64,000 bases of DNA from Citrobacter tructae (GCF_004684345.1 NZ_CP038469.1:1054001-1118000); one strand, 5' to 3'; shown: positions 30,436-39,687, counted from the first letter of the stretch. The notes: generated by a model from the letters alone, not told the origin. Numbers and translations are program-made.

Positions 30436-31386
30436 ATGGCTATGTATCAAAACATGCTGGTGGTCATCGATCCGAACCAGGACGATCAACCTGCATTACG
30501 GCGAGCTGTTTATTTGCATCAACGGATTGGTGGCAAAATTAAAGCCTTTCTGCCGATCTATGACTTTTCCTATGAGATGACCACCCTGCTGTCGCCAGAT
30601 GAGCGTACGGCAATGCGCCAGGGTGTTATCAGTCAGCGAACGGCATGGATACGTGAACAAGCGAAGTACTATATCGATGCAGGTATTCCTCTTGATATTA
30701 AAGTGGTCTGGCACAACCGTCCCTTTGAAGCCATCATCCAGGAAGTCATCAGTGCTAAGCATGACCTGGTCCTTAAAATGGCGCACCAACACGACCGCCT
30801 GGAAGCGGTAATTTTCACCCCGACAGACTGGCATTTATTGCGTAAGTGCCCAAGCCCGGTGTGGATGGTCAAAGATCAACCGTGGCCGGAAGGTGGCAAA
30901 GCGCTGGTCGCCGTCAATCTAGCCAGTGAGGAAGCGTATCACAACGCTCTCAACGAAAAACTGGTTAAAGAAACGCTACTGCTCGCAGAACAGGTTAACC
31001 ATACTGAAGTCCATCTGGTTGGCGCCTACCCTGTTACTCCCATCAACATCGCCATTGAACTGCCTGAATTTGACCCCAGCGTTTATAACGATGCGATCCG
31101 TGGACAGCACCTGCTAGCCATGAAGGCATTGCGCCAGAAATTCAGCATTGATGAGAAAGTTACACACGTTGAAAAAGGACTGCCTGAAGAGGTCATTCCT
31201 GATTTGGCTGAGCATTTACAGGCAGGTATCGTGGTACTGGGCACCGTTGGACGTACTGGTATTTCAGCGGCGTTCCTTGGCAATACGGCGGAACAGGTCA
31301 TCGACCATCTACGCTGCGATCTTCTGGTGATCAAACCCGACCAGTACCAGACGCCTGTCGAACTGGACGACGACGAAGACGATTAA
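30436..31386 (+). CDS. uspE: Universal stress protein UspE
   Basis: 316 residues from ATG 30436 (AAGGAGACCCTGT upstream), the E. coli length. UspE is a tandem Usp protein: domain 1 starts [14 protein letters not shown], domain 2 ends with [23 protein letters not shown] and LLVIKPDQ. A known member of the FNR-linked region, it affects motility, adhesion, and stationary-phase aggregation and binds lipid in structures. The C-terminus is a short acidic tail (ELDDDEDD). It lies 150 bp after fnr. Confidence 0.96.
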   Translation: MAMYQNMLVVIDPNQDDQPALRRAVYLHQRIGGKIKAFLPIYDFSYEMTTLLSPDERTAMRQGVISQRTAWIREQAKYYIDAGIPLDIKVVWHNRPFEAIIQEVISAKHDLVLKMAHQHDRLEAVIFTPTDWHLLRKCPSPVWMVKDQPWPEGGKALVAVNLASEEAYHNALNEKLVKETLLLAEQVNHTEVHLVGAYPVTPINIAIELPEFDPSVYNDAIRGQHLLAMKALRQKFSIDEKVTHVEKGLPEEVIPDLAEHLQAGIVVLGTVGRTGISAAFLGNTAEQVIDHLRCDLLVIKPDQYQTPVELDDDEDD

Positions 31387-31403
31387 TCACGCAGTCACAC
31401 AAC

Positions 31404-31430
31404 ATGCCGGATGACGACCTCATCCGGCAT
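31404..31430. repeat. REP-like hairpin between uspE and ynaJ
   Basis: ATGCCGGATGA and TCATCCGGCAT form a perfect 11-bp stem around CGACC. The GCCGGATGACG start is the classical REP head. It lies between convergent genes and probably serves as a bidirectional end. Confidence 0.75.
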
Positions 31431-31439
31431 CATAAGCGC

Positions 31440-31700
31440 TTAGTGCTTATCCTCACCACCCAGGAAATAGATTCCTAGTGGGATCGCCAGCAAAATAGTA
31501 AACACCATACTGTAGACGCAAATCATCGCCGATTGGATGGCATACATTGAGGCAGTCCAGTCAGAAAGCGGAATATTGTACTGTTCAATTACCCCACCGA
31601 TAGTGGCTCGTGTAACCACCGATGCTGCAATAATAAACACTCCAAGCAGACACAACAGAAATTTTCTTCCCTTTGCTGTTTTCAGCTTAGCCATGATCAT
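31440..31700 (-). CDS. ynaJ: YnaJ: small inner membrane protein (DUF2534)
   Basis: 86 residues from ATG 31700 (MIMAKLKTAKGRKFLL); the K-12 protein is 85 aa and begins the same way, so the longer upstream frame is rejected. Two membrane spans are clear: FLLCLLGVFIIAASVVTRATIGG and MICVYSMVFTILLAIPLGIYFLG. Function is unknown. It is convergent with uspE and divergent from ynaI. Confidence 0.92.
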   Translation of the reverse strand: MIMAKLKTAKGRKFLLCLLGVFIIAASVVTRATIGGVIEQYNIPLSDWTASMYAIQSAMICVYSMVFTILLAIPLGIYFLGGEDKH

Positions 31701-31948
31701 AGTCTCGTCCTTTCTTGTGCAGATGAATAATTTGTTACTTTGCAATAACAATACCATGACATCAACTTACTGTCTGCTACATAAACTGCGTACGGGGTTG
31801 ACATCAGTGTTATTCAACTGAAAATAACGCTGATTGTAGTATTTCTATCTCCTCATGATGAATGATATGACTGCCTGTTGCGGGTAAAATACCTGATAAT
31901 CAGGGTGTCAGATAATATTTTGCTAACACGGAGTAGCCAGGGAGAATC

Positions 31949-32980
31949 ATGATCGCTGAATTGTTTATGAGTAATGCCTTTAATCTGACGGTCATTCTCA
32001 GCTGCTGTGCAGCGTTAGTACTGATGAGCGTCTGGTTTCATCGTAGTGAAAAACACTGCAAAGGGTTCATATTCCACGCGGCGCAGTTTTTCGTCTACGC
32101 CATTATTATCGGTACGTTTGGCAGTATCACCAATAACGTTATCGACAGCTATAAGCTGACATTTATCTCACCCAGCGTGGTCGACTTTCTCTGTACCTCG
32201 CTGATTGCGTTGATTTTGACCACAAAACTCTTTTTGGTGATTAACCAATTTGAAAAAACGCAGATCAACAAAGGCCGGGACATCACCAGCGCCAGGATCC
32301 TGTCGCGTATTATTAAGATTACAATTGTGGTCGCCATTATTCTGCTGTACGGCGAACATTTCGGCATGAGTCTGTCTGGTCTGTTAACCTTTGGCGGCAT
32401 CGGTGGTATTGCTGTCGGTATGGCAGGGAAAGATATTCTGAGCAATTTCTTCTCGGGTATTATGCTGTATTTCGACAGACCGTTCAGCATCGGCGACTGG
32501 ATCCGCTCCCCGGACAGAAATATTGAAGGCACGGTGACCGAAATTGGCTGGCGAATGACCAAAATAAATACCTTCGATCATCGTCCCCTGTATGTGCCCA
32601 ACTCAGTTTTCTCATCAATTAGCGTTGAAAACCCGGGCAGGATGAGCAATCGACGGATAAAAACGGTGATCGGGTTACGTTATGAAGATGCCGATAAAAT
32701 AAGCACAATTGTCGATACGGTCAGACAGATGCTGCAAAATCACCCTGGAATAGACCAGAAGCAGACCCTACTGGTCTATTTCAATGAGTTTGCCGATTCT
32801 TCGCTGAATATCATGGTCTACTGCTTCACCAAAACAACCGTCTGGCAGGAGTGGCTTGCCGTGCAGCAGGATGTTTATTTGAAAATTATCACCATAGTTC
32901 AGGAAAACGGCGCCGACTTTGCCTTCCCCAGCCAGACGCTATATATGGAAGACGCCGCCACACCAGCGTCTGCAAATTAA
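31949..32980 (+). CDS. ynaI: YnaI: MscS-family mechanosensitive channel
   Basis: 343 residues, the E. coli length. Five hydrophobic segments fit YnaI's two extra helices before the MscS core. The pore-lining TM3 is [20 protein letters not shown], with its Gly/Ala face, followed by [23 protein letters not shown], the MscS signature. The cytoplasmic cage domain follows ([17 protein letters not shown]). It is a low-conductance osmotic safety valve in the inner membrane. The final 10 or so residues differ from K-12. Confidence 0.96.
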   Translation: MIAELFMSNAFNLTVILSCCAALVLMSVWFHRSEKHCKGFIFHAAQFFVYAIIIGTFGSITNNVIDSYKLTFISPSVVDFLCTSLIALILTTKLFLVINQFEKTQINKGRDITSARILSRIIKITIVVAIILLYGEHFGMSLSGLLTFGGIGGIAVGMAGKDILSNFFSGIMLYFDRPFSIGDWIRSPDRNIEGTVTEIGWRMTKINTFDHRPLYVPNSVFSSISVENPGRMSNRRIKTVIGLRYEDADKISTIVDTVRQMLQNHPGIDQKQTLLVYFNEFADSSLNIMVYCFTKTTVWQEWLAVQQDVYLKIITIVQENGADFAFPSQTLYMEDAATPASAN

Positions 32981-33018
32981 AATGATGATACGGGTCCTGC
33001 GCCAAATTTATTTAGAGA

Positions 33019-33402
33019 TCAGGCTACAATCTCAATTAAATTTCCATCAGGATCCTGTATCACAGCTTCGTAATATCCGTCGCCAGTGGTGCGTGGATCA
33101 GAGACTAAAATCCCCTGCTCTTTTGCACGCATCGCCATAACATCAACATTTTCGCTGCCACCAACTGAAATGGCGAGGTGCACCCACCCTGAGGTGTTAT
33201 TGTCCGGAGCATGTTGCGTCAACCCAGGCTTAGTCATTAACTCAATCGCGATATCCTCGCCAATATTGACAAAATAAGATTCAAACCCTGGATTGGTTTT
33301 ACTACGGTATTTTTCGTTAATCTCGCCGCCAAAAAATGTGACCCAGAAATGGGCCTGCCGCTCGAGATCCTGCGTCCACAGCGCCATATGAGCAATCTTC
33401 AT
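33019..33402 (-). CDS. VOC (glyoxalase/bleomycin resistance) family protein
   Basis: 127 residues from ATG 33402 (GTG 33405 also possible). It begins KIAHMALWTQDLERQAHFW and ends EAVIQDPDGNLIEIV, the two hallmark halves of vicinal-oxygen-chelate proteins, with metal-ligand candidates His5, Glu55 in AIELM, His75 in WVHLAIS and the final Glu. It resembles lactoylglutathione-lyase relatives, but the substrate is unknown. It is divergent from the DeoR regulator with about 108 bp between, so the regulator may control it. Confidence 0.85.
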   Translation of the reverse strand: MKIAHMALWTQDLERQAHFWVTFFGGEINEKYRSKTNPGFESYFVNIGEDIAIELMTKPGLTQHAPDNNTSGWVHLAISVGGSENVDVMAMRAKEQGILVSDPRTTGDGYYEAVIQDPDGNLIEIVA

Positions 33403-33509
33403 CACCAGCCTCTCTCATTTATTTTCCCGTTAAGGGATGTTGACATCGTCAGTCACAATGCACGATTATGCTTATTGTTGCTCGTTTTTTATTTTCATCA
33501 GGAGTTTTT

Positions 33510-34280
33510 ATGCTCGATTACGCTGCATTTCCGGAACAGCGCCAGGCGCTGATTTATCAGATCCTGCAGGAAAACGGCAGAGTTGTCTGTTCCGAGCTTG
33601 CCAGCCGACTGGGCGTATCGGAGCACACTATTCGCCGGGACTTACATGAGCTGAGTAAAGAAGGTGTGTGCAAAAAAGTGTATGGTGGGGCCGTCATTTC
33701 TTTGCCGGAATCTGAAGATATTACGCTTCGAAAAATGAAAGATACGGCCAAAAAGAGCAGCATCGCACAACGGTGTGCCCGACTGGTCAAATCCGGCAGC
33801 TGTATTTTTATCGATACCGGTACAACCAATTTAGCGATGGCTGAAGCTTTGCCCGCCGAGCTTGCCTTAACCGTAGTGACCAATTCTCCGGAAATAGCTG
33901 CTGTTCTGCTCAAAAAACCATTGTACGACGTCATTATTCTCGGCGGCCAGGTACAGAGATCGTCCGGTGGAAGCGTGGGAACCGTAGCGATATCCCAAGT
34001 GAAGGGAATATTGTTTGACCAGGGATTTATTGGAGGCTGCGCAATGGCACCAGAATCGGGATTAACCGGGTTTGACTACGCCGACTGTGAGTTCAAGAAA
34101 GCAGTAATTAAGCAGTGCAATGAAACCATTGTCGCGCTGACGGCGGATAAGATCCCCGCAGTGGCCCGCTATGTGGTCGCCCAGAGCAATGAGATCGATG
34201 TGATAGTGGTAGAGGAAAATAGTAGCAAACAGTACGGCACCGCCTTTCAGGAACACGACATCCGTATTTATACCGTGTAA
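33510..34280 (+). CDS. DeoR-family transcriptional regulator
   Basis: 256 residues from ATG 33510, preceded by CAGGAGTTTTT; the longer frame has no ribosome binding site. The N-terminal winged helix is IYQILQENGRVVCSELASRL then VSEHTIRRDLHELSKEG. The effector domain carries the DeoR sugar-phosphate signatures IFIDTGTTNLAMAEALP and FIGGCAMAPESGLTG, followed by ALTADKI. DeoR proteins usually repress carbohydrate genes and respond to a phosphosugar. No sugar operon adjoins it; the divergent VOC gene is the only near target. Confidence 0.88.
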   Translation: MLDYAAFPEQRQALIYQILQENGRVVCSELASRLGVSEHTIRRDLHELSKEGVCKKVYGGAVISLPESEDITLRKMKDTAKKSSIAQRCARLVKSGSCIFIDTGTTNLAMAEALPAELALTVVTNSPEIAAVLLKKPLYDVIILGGQVQRSSGGSVGTVAISQVKGILFDQGFIGGCAMAPESGLTGFDYADCEFKKAVIKQCNETIVALTADKIPAVARYVVAQSNEIDVIVVEENSSKQYGTAFQEHDIRIYTV

Positions 34281-34297
34281 CGACAGTTCTCACTTTT

Positions 34298-34579
34298 TCA
34301 ACGGCTAACAGACGCAAATAGCACGGTCCTATACATCGCTCCTGCCGTTAACACGGTGATGGCTGACAGGTAATCCAGACGAATGTATTGCTGACTTTCC
34401 TGCCTATCAACTACCAGATATTCCTCTTTTCCTACTGTCGTTCGCGTCGTAACGGCTTTGGCATCAAAAACCGTACCGTCGGTTAACTCAATGCGCAGCA
34501 TATAGCGGTATAAACAGGCAATCTCCAGATAATCATGAAGGTCGCAATCAATAGGTTGATAATTTTCTACAGGATACAT
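34298..34579 (-). CDS. Rof (YaeO)-like Rho-binding antiterminator paralogue
   Basis: 93 residues. The core YQPIDCDLHDYLEIACLYRYMLRIEL matches the start of Rof/YaeO (YQPINCDDYDNLELACQHHLMLTLEL as I recall), given here only by its key residues, and continues with EYLVVDRQ and IRLDYLSAITVL. Rof binds the RNA-binding surface of Rho and blocks termination. An extra C-terminal tail (TAGAMYRTVLFASVSR) is absent from Rof. The canonical rof lies near rcsF in E. coli, so this is probably a second copy. ATG is preceded by AAAGGACCTTT-like sequence on the minus strand. Confidence 0.8.
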   Translation of the reverse strand: MYPVENYQPIDCDLHDYLEIACLYRYMLRIELTDGTVFDAKAVTTRTTVGKEEYLVVDRQESQQYIRLDYLSAITVLTAGAMYRTVLFASVSR

Positions 34580-34646
34580 AAAGGTCCTTTGCCCATTCGA
34601 TCGGATGTTCGGGAAATTGCCAGCGCCACTTCCCGAACACTTTGCG

Positions 34647-34877
34647 CTATTTCAGCGCCTCGATGGGGGCGCCAAAGTTGATATGCAACACGTTGCCGTC
34701 GATCACCAGCGCCGGAACAGACTTCACACCAGCCAATTCAGCCTCCGCAACCCTGGCGGGGTGATCGCCTAAATGAATGACATCGACTTCCACGTCTGGG
34801 GACAGATGTTGTAACAACGCTTGCTCCGCGGAAACGCACACCGGGCAACCAGCATGATAAAAACGGGCTTTGATCAT
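34647..34877 (-). CDS. Thioredoxin/glutaredoxin-like protein with CPVC active site
   Basis: 76 residues. RFYHAGCPVCVSAEQALLQHL gives the redox site C11-P-V-C14 of a mini thioredoxin fold, followed by the cis-Pro motif SVPALVIDG (around 53-61). No signal peptide, so cytoplasmic. It resembles the small thioredoxin-like proteins often paired with redox-responsive regulators. It is divergent from a MarR gene, and the shared promoter holds a perfect 27-bp palindrome. ATG follows AGGAGAGGAATC. Confidence 0.88.
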   Translation of the reverse strand: MIKARFYHAGCPVCVSAEQALLQHLSPDVEVDVIHLGDHPARVAEAELAGVKSVPALVIDGNVLHINFGAPIEALK

Positions 34878-34893
34878 GATTCCTCTCCTTTGA

Positions 34894-34920
34894 ATTATAG
34901 TATCGAATCGATACTATAAT
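34894..34920. promoter_or_regulatory. 27-bp perfect palindrome, putative MarR operator
   Basis: Two 13-base arms, ATTATAGTATCGA and TCGATACTATAAT, flank a single central A. The site lies 17 bp upstream of the thioredoxin-like gene. A matching half-site (AATCGATACTATA, 34961-34973) lies 20 bp before the marR-like start. A symmetrical operator covering both divergent promoters is the likely reading, with the adjacent MarR protein as binder. Confidence 0.8.
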
Positions 34921-34992
34921 TTATAGTACGCCAGTTATATGCTTTGTCAATGTAGTTTTTAATCGATACTATATGGCAAGGAGGATTTTATT

Positions 34993-35556
34993 ATGCACGA
35001 CATGTCACTTTTCGACGTTATGGACAGGCTTTCCAGTCTGATGCGGATGTGGTTTCGCCAGCATCCTTTACTGGCAGATCTTCAGCCGGTACAGCTCAGC
35101 GCGTTAATGTATCTGGCACGCTGCAACCGCTATTCCAATACGCCGCTCGGCGTGACGGACTACCTCGGCCTCACCAAAGGAACCGTGTCGCAATCACTTA
35201 AGCTACTGGAATCAAAAGGACTGATTGCGCGTACACAGGATGCACGGGATAAACGCAGCGTTCATCTGGAGTTAACTGCGTCGGCCAATACGTTACTGGA
35301 CGCCTTGCTTCCCCCTACCTTTTTACGGGCAGGCGAATCTGCAATGGGGGAACGCGCGACTCTGCTAAAAGAACTGCTGTTTGAACTGCTAAGAGAAATT
35401 CAGAGAACCAACAATGTGCCGGGCTTTGGTTTGTGCCACAGCTGTCGGTTTTATCAAAAAATGAAGGGTCGGGGATTTTGTAATCTGACGAAAGAACCGC
35501 TGAGCGAGGATGATGCAAAGCTGATTTGTCGGGAACATCAGTCCCCGGAAGAATAA
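34993..35556 (+). CDS. MarR-family regulator with a C-terminal four-cysteine module
   Basis: 187 residues, longer than a usual MarR (about 145). A winged helix-turn-helix is visible: VTDYLGLTKGTVSQSLKLLESKGLI then ARTQDARDKRSVHLELT. The extra C-terminus has four cysteines: C148 and C151 (LCHSCRFY), C163 (GFCNL) and C179 (LICREH). That pattern suggests a bound iron-sulfur cluster or zinc. With the divergent CPVC protein, a redox- or metal-responsive switch is plausible. ATG is preceded by CAAGGAGGATTTTATT, a near-perfect ribosome binding site. Confidence 0.88.
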   Translation: MHDMSLFDVMDRLSSLMRMWFRQHPLLADLQPVQLSALMYLARCNRYSNTPLGVTDYLGLTKGTVSQSLKLLESKGLIARTQDARDKRSVHLELTASANTLLDALLPPTFLRAGESAMGERATLLKELLFELLREIQRTNNVPGFGLCHSCRFYQKMKGRGFCNLTKEPLSEDDAKLICREHQSPEE

Positions 35557-35563
35557 GAAAACA

Positions 35564-35589
35564 GGCTGGCGCGAAAATCCCCACCAGCC
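35564..35589. terminator. Hairpin between marR-like gene and mppA
   Basis: GGCTGG and CCAGCC form a 6-bp stem with a 14-base loop between the convergent genes. On the minus strand TGTTTTCTT follows, fitting termination of mppA; on the plus strand no T run follows. Confidence 0.5.
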
Positions 35590-35599
35590 CATACAGGAA

Positions 35600-37213
35600 T
35601 TAATGCTTCACAATATACATGCTGCGGCTGTATGCCACATCTTCAGGGTTGGTAATCGGATACCCTTTCAGCCATGGCTTAATTAAGCGACCATTAGTGT
35701 ATTGATAAATCGGTGCAATAGGCGCCTGCTCCATCAGGATTTTTTCTGCCGCGTTATAGTCCGCATTTCGTGCTTTTTCAGTGTTTTCCATTGTGGCCTG
35801 AGTCAGCACTTTATCGTACGCCGGATTATTAAACCGCGAAATATTGCCCGTATGGGTCGAGGTTAATAACGACAGGAACGTAGACGGCTCATTGTAATCA
35901 CCCACCCAGGAGGCGCGGATAACATCAAAATTACCGGTGTTACGGCTGTCGATATAGGTTTTCCATTCCTGGTTTTGTAACTTAACACCAACGCCCAGAT
36001 TTTTCTTCCACATTGACGCGACGGCGATGGCAATCTTCTGATGGTTTTCTGAGGTATTGTACAGCAGCGTCAAATTCAGCGGTTTTTGCGGTCCATAGCC
36101 CGCCGCACGCAGCAACGTTTTCGCCTGCGCGTTCAGCTCTTCCTGACTCATTTGCTCGAACGGTGAAGGTTCAGGGGTAAATCCCGCCGTGACGTCCGGC
36201 GTAAAATGCCAGGCCGGTTTCTCGCCGGTCCCGAGGACTTTTTCCGCCATCAGACGACGATCGATAGTCATGCTGAGCGCCAGACGCACGCGTGAATCCG
36301 CTGTCGGACCTTTCTGAGTATTAAACGCATAATAATAGGTGCCGAGTTGCGGCGGTGTATAAACCTGTCCTGGAATTTCCTTCAACAGTTTCTGGTACAT
36401 GTTTTTCGGGAAGGATTCCGTGATATCAATATCACCGGCCAGATAACGTTTTGTTGCGGCAGATTCCTGGTTAATCGGCAGGAAAGTTACTTTTTGCAGC
36501 ACGGTTTTAGCGTTGTCCCAATAATGCGTATTTGGTACCACCACCAATTTTTCGTTAACCACGCGATCTTTTAATACATAAGCGCCGTTACCGATTAAAT
36601 TACCCGGCCTCGTCCACTCTTTACCGCTCTCGACGTTGGCTTTTTGTACCGGATAAAACGCAAAGTTAGCCGTTAAATTCGCAAACCAGGGCAACGGTTT
36701 ATCCAATTGAACTTTCAGGGTGCGTGCATCGACCGCGCTAACGCCCAGCTTATCGGACGTGACTTTACCATCGATAATCGCCTGCGCATTGTTGATCCCG
36801 GCTAGCGCCGCAAACCAGGCAAACGGGGACAGTGTTTTCGGTTCCACCAGACGCTGCCAGCTATAGACAAAATCCTGAGCCGTCACCGGCGTACCGTCGG
36901 CCCATTTTGCGTTATCACGCAGCGTAAATGTCCAGACGCGATTATCGTTACTCTTCCACTGGGTGGCAACGCCAGGAACAATTTCACCCTTCTCGTTCTG
37001 GTTAACCAGCCCTTCAAATAAATCACGAATAACCTGAATCTCGGGCAGCCCGACTGCCTTGGCCGGATCGAGCGAGGCCGGTTCATCTTTTATATGACGC
37101 ACCAGTTCTTGTTTCTCTGCCAGTACCGTACCGCTGGGTACATCTGCAGCATAGGACAAGGAAATGCTGCTAACCAACAGCGCACAACAGGTTACTGAAA
37201 CAGAATGCCGCAT
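35600..37213 (-). CDS. mppA: Murein tripeptide-binding periplasmic protein MppA
   Basis: 537 residues, the E. coli length. A signal peptide (MRHSVSVTCCALLVSSISLSYA) leads to an OppA-type extracellular solute-binding fold: GTVLAEKQELVRHIKDEPASLDP at the start, then LVWTFTLRDNAKWADGTPVTAQDFVYSW-type lobe-1 sequence and the C-terminal IAPIYQYTNGRLIKPWL. MppA binds L-Ala-D-Glu-mDap and delivers it to the Opp permease. It is divergent from mpaA, which degrades the same peptide, so the two form a recycling pair. Confidence 0.95.
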   Translation of the reverse strand: MRHSVSVTCCALLVSSISLSYAADVPSGTVLAEKQELVRHIKDEPASLDPAKAVGLPEIQVIRDLFEGLVNQNEKGEIVPGVATQWKSNDNRVWTFTLRDNAKWADGTPVTAQDFVYSWQRLVEPKTLSPFAWFAALAGINNAQAIIDGKVTSDKLGVSAVDARTLKVQLDKPLPWFANLTANFAFYPVQKANVESGKEWTRPGNLIGNGAYVLKDRVVNEKLVVVPNTHYWDNAKTVLQKVTFLPINQESAATKRYLAGDIDITESFPKNMYQKLLKEIPGQVYTPPQLGTYYYAFNTQKGPTADSRVRLALSMTIDRRLMAEKVLGTGEKPAWHFTPDVTAGFTPEPSPFEQMSQEELNAQAKTLLRAAGYGPQKPLNLTLLYNTSENHQKIAIAVASMWKKNLGVGVKLQNQEWKTYIDSRNTGNFDVIRASWVGDYNEPSTFLSLLTSTHTGNISRFNNPAYDKVLTQATMENTEKARNADYNAAEKILMEQAPIAPIYQYTNGRLIKPWLKGYPITNPEDVAYSRSMYIVKH

Positions 37214-37397
37214 AAGATACCCTCAAATCTGGCTACTAAGTGAATGTGTAATTATTTGTATCGCCAGCAGGAATTGCAATTAACTTCCGACAAGAAAGTG
37301 ATATTACACCTGAAAAGATAAGTGTGTGAAAACGATTTGATTATCCATACTTTTTGCACAACACTGCGAATAACAATTCATGCATTCAGAGATGACT

Positions 37398-38126
37398 ATG
37401 ACCGCTACCCGTCCCCGCGCCGAGCGCGGCGCATTTCCGCCAGGAACCGAACATTACGGACGATCATTGTTAGGCGCCCCGCTAATCTGGTTTCCTGCGC
37501 CAGCAGCCGATCGTGAAAGCGGCCTGATTCTGGCGGGTACCCACGGTGACGAAAACTCATCAATTGTGACACTGTCCTGCGCCCTGCGTACGCTTAACCC
37601 TTCACTGCGCCGTCACCACGTAATCCTGGCGGTAAACCCTGACGGGTGTCAGCTGGGCCTGCGCGCCAATGCTAACGGTGTTGATCTCAACCGTAATTTC
37701 CCGGCAGCGAACTGGAAGGCTGGGGAAACGGTCTATCGCTGGAATAGTAGCGCAGAAGAACGCGATGTGGTTTTGCTGACCGGCGAGCATTCTGGATCAG
37801 AACCTGAAACCCAGGCGTTGTGTCAGCTTATTCACCGCATTCATCCCGCCTGGGTAGTATCTTTTCACGACCCGCTGGCCTGTATTGAAGATCCGAGGCA
37901 CAGCGAGCTGGGCGAGTGGCTGGCGCGAGGGTTTGAACTCCCTCTCGTAACCAGCGTGGGTTATGAAACGCCGGGGTCCTTCGGTAGCTGGTGTGCCGAT
38001 CTAAACTTACACTGCATTACCGCAGAGTTCCCCCCCATCTCCTCAGATGAGGCCAGCGAAAAATACCTGCTGGCGATGTCCAATTTGCTGCGCTGGCACC
38101 CTAAAGATGGAGCTGTCCGGTCGTAA
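37398..38126 (+). CDS. mpaA: Murein peptide amidase MpaA
   Basis: 242 residues from ATG 37398, the E. coli length; ATGs at 37380 and 37392 are in frame upstream. It is an M14 zinc carboxypeptidase: LILAGTHGDENSS carries the HxxE zinc ligands, NPDGCQLGLRANANGVDLNRNFP is the substrate-binding region, and SFHDPLACIED the third-ligand His. MpaA cleaves the gamma-D-Glu-mDap bond of murein tripeptide in the cytoplasm. The gene converges on ycjG and overlaps it by 26 bp. Confidence 0.94.
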   Translation: MTATRPRAERGAFPPGTEHYGRSLLGAPLIWFPAPAADRESGLILAGTHGDENSSIVTLSCALRTLNPSLRRHHVILAVNPDGCQLGLRANANGVDLNRNFPAANWKAGETVYRWNSSAEERDVVLLTGEHSGSEPETQALCQLIHRIHPAWVVSFHDPLACIEDPRHSELGEWLARGFELPLVTSVGYETPGSFGSWCADLNLHCITAEFPPISSDEASEKYLLAMSNLLRWHPKDGAVRS

Positions 38127-39066
38127 AATGCAGGGCGGGTTGCGCGTCGTTTGCCAGCCAGGTCGGACCATCCAGATCGGCAAAACTCACCTGCGGCGTA
38201 AGCGGTAAGGCGGCGTTGATAGCGCGGGATGTGCACAGCATACATCCCAGCATCAGCGCAAAACCCTGCTCTCGGGCTTCGGTCGCCAGCGCCAGTGCTT
38301 CCGTCAGGCCGCCTGTTTTATCCAGCTTAATGTTCACCATCTCATAACGTCCATGCAGCGCTTTCAGGCTGCTGCGAGTATGGCAGCTCTCATCGGCACA
38401 GATGGGCAGCGGATGTACAAAATTCTCCAGCGCGGCATCAACCTGTGCGGGCAGCGGTTGCTCCAGCATGGCAACGCCTAAATCAGCCAGAAGTTGACAG
38501 CGCTCAGCCAGACCTTCGGCACGCCAGGACTCATTGGCGTCGACAATGAGCGTGGCATCAGGGACTGCCGCACGGATAGCGACCATACGTTCGCTAATCA
38601 GGCGGGCATCCAGTTTAACTTTCAGCAGCGTCGCCCCGTTCTCCCACAGCGCGGCAGCGCTTGCTGCCATCTGTTCCGGCGTGCCGATCACCACCGTCTG
38701 GGCCGTCGTCACCGTCGCACTCAGTTCAACACCAACCAGCCCAGCCAGCGTTTGCTGCTGCTGCCGGGTGCTTAAATCCCACAGCGCGCAGTCAACGGCA
38801 TTACGCGCGGCACCGGCGGGCAGCAGCTTCTGTAAATCTTCGCGCGTCAACCCATTTTCCAGTTGTGGGGCGATACTCACAATTTGCGCCAGTACCGAGG
38901 CATCGCTTTCGCCATAACGAGGATAAGGCGTACACTCACCGATCCCCTTCACACCGTCTTCTTCGAGCTCCACCACCACCACGTGCGCTTCAGTTCTGCT
39001 GCCACGGGCAATCACAAAAGGGGTGTGTAACGGCCAAGCTTCCTCATATACCTTAACTGATCTCAT
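38101..39066 (-). CDS. ycjG: L-Ala-D/L-Glu epimerase
   Basis: 321 residues, the E. coli length. It is an enolase-superfamily epimerase of muconate-lactonising type: the base Lys in LLKVKLD (K-x-K, near 149), metal ligands Asp in LIVDANESW (near 173), Glu in MLEQPLP (near 201) and Asp in ICADESC (near 224), and the opposite base Lys in VNIKLDKTGG (near 247). It turns L-Ala-D-Glu into L-Ala-L-Glu so that peptidases can finish murein recycling after MpaA. Symbol ycjG as in K-12. Confidence 0.95.
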   Translation of the reverse strand: MRSVKVYEEAWPLHTPFVIARGSRTEAHVVVVELEEDGVKGIGECTPYPRYGESDASVLAQIVSIAPQLENGLTREDLQKLLPAGAARNAVDCALWDLSTRQQQQTLAGLVGVELSATVTTAQTVVIGTPEQMAASAAALWENGATLLKVKLDARLISERMVAIRAAVPDATLIVDANESWRAEGLAERCQLLADLGVAMLEQPLPAQVDAALENFVHPLPICADESCHTRSSLKALHGRYEMVNIKLDKTGGLTEALALATEAREQGFALMLGCMLCTSRAINAALPLTPQVSFADLDGPTWLANDAQPALHFTTGQLHL

Positions 39067-39180
39067 TTGTTTTCCTTATGCTGTCCAGGAAGTGGATATC
39101 CGCAAATAGCGTTTGCCGTGTTAACTGTTGATGGCATAAACTAGCTCCGACGTTAACTATATGTAAACAGGAAGATAACC

Positions 39181-39687
39181 ATGTCACAAACCGTTCATTT
39201 CCAGGGCAACCCGGTTGCCGTTGCCGGCTCCATTCCTCAGGCGGGTAGCAAAGCGCAGGCTTTTACCCTTGTGGCTAAAGATCTGTCTGACGTTACGCTG
39301 GGCCAGTTTGCCGGTAAGCGCAAAGTGCTGAATATTTTCCCAAGCATCGATACCGGCGTATGTGCGGCATCGGTACGTAAGTTTAACCAACTGGCGACAG
39401 AAATCGACAATACCGTCGTACTGTGCATCTCCGCCGACCTGCCATTCGCCCACTCTCGCTTTTGCGGCGCGGAAGGTCTGAGCAACGTGATCACCCTGTC
39501 CACCCTGCGTAACGCGGAATTCCTGAAAAACTACGGTGTTGAAATCGCCGAAGGCCCGCTGAAAGGTCTGGCCGCGCGTGCCGTGGTGGTGATCGACGAG
39601 AATGACAACGTCATTTTCAGCCAACTGGTCAATGAAATTACCAACGAGCCAGACTACACTGCCGCTCTGGACGTACTGAAAGCTTAA
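39181..39687 (+). CDS. tpx: Thiol peroxidase Tpx
   Basis: 168 residues, the E. coli length. An atypical 2-Cys peroxiredoxin that reduces lipid hydroperoxides with thioredoxin. The peroxidatic Cys is in [12 protein letters not shown] (near 61), the resolving Cys in SRFCGAEG (near 95), with the conserved Thr three residues before the first. The leader has AGGAAGATAACC before ATG. It is divergent from ycjG and converges with tyrR at a shared bidirectional terminator. Confidence 0.97.
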   Translation: MSQTVHFQGNPVAVAGSIPQAGSKAQAFTLVAKDLSDVTLGQFAGKRKVLNIFPSIDTGVCAASVRKFNQLATEIDNTVVLCISADLPFAHSRFCGAEGLSNVITLSTLRNAEFLKNYGVEIAEGPLKGLAARAVVVIDENDNVIFSQLVNEITNEPDYTAALDVLKA

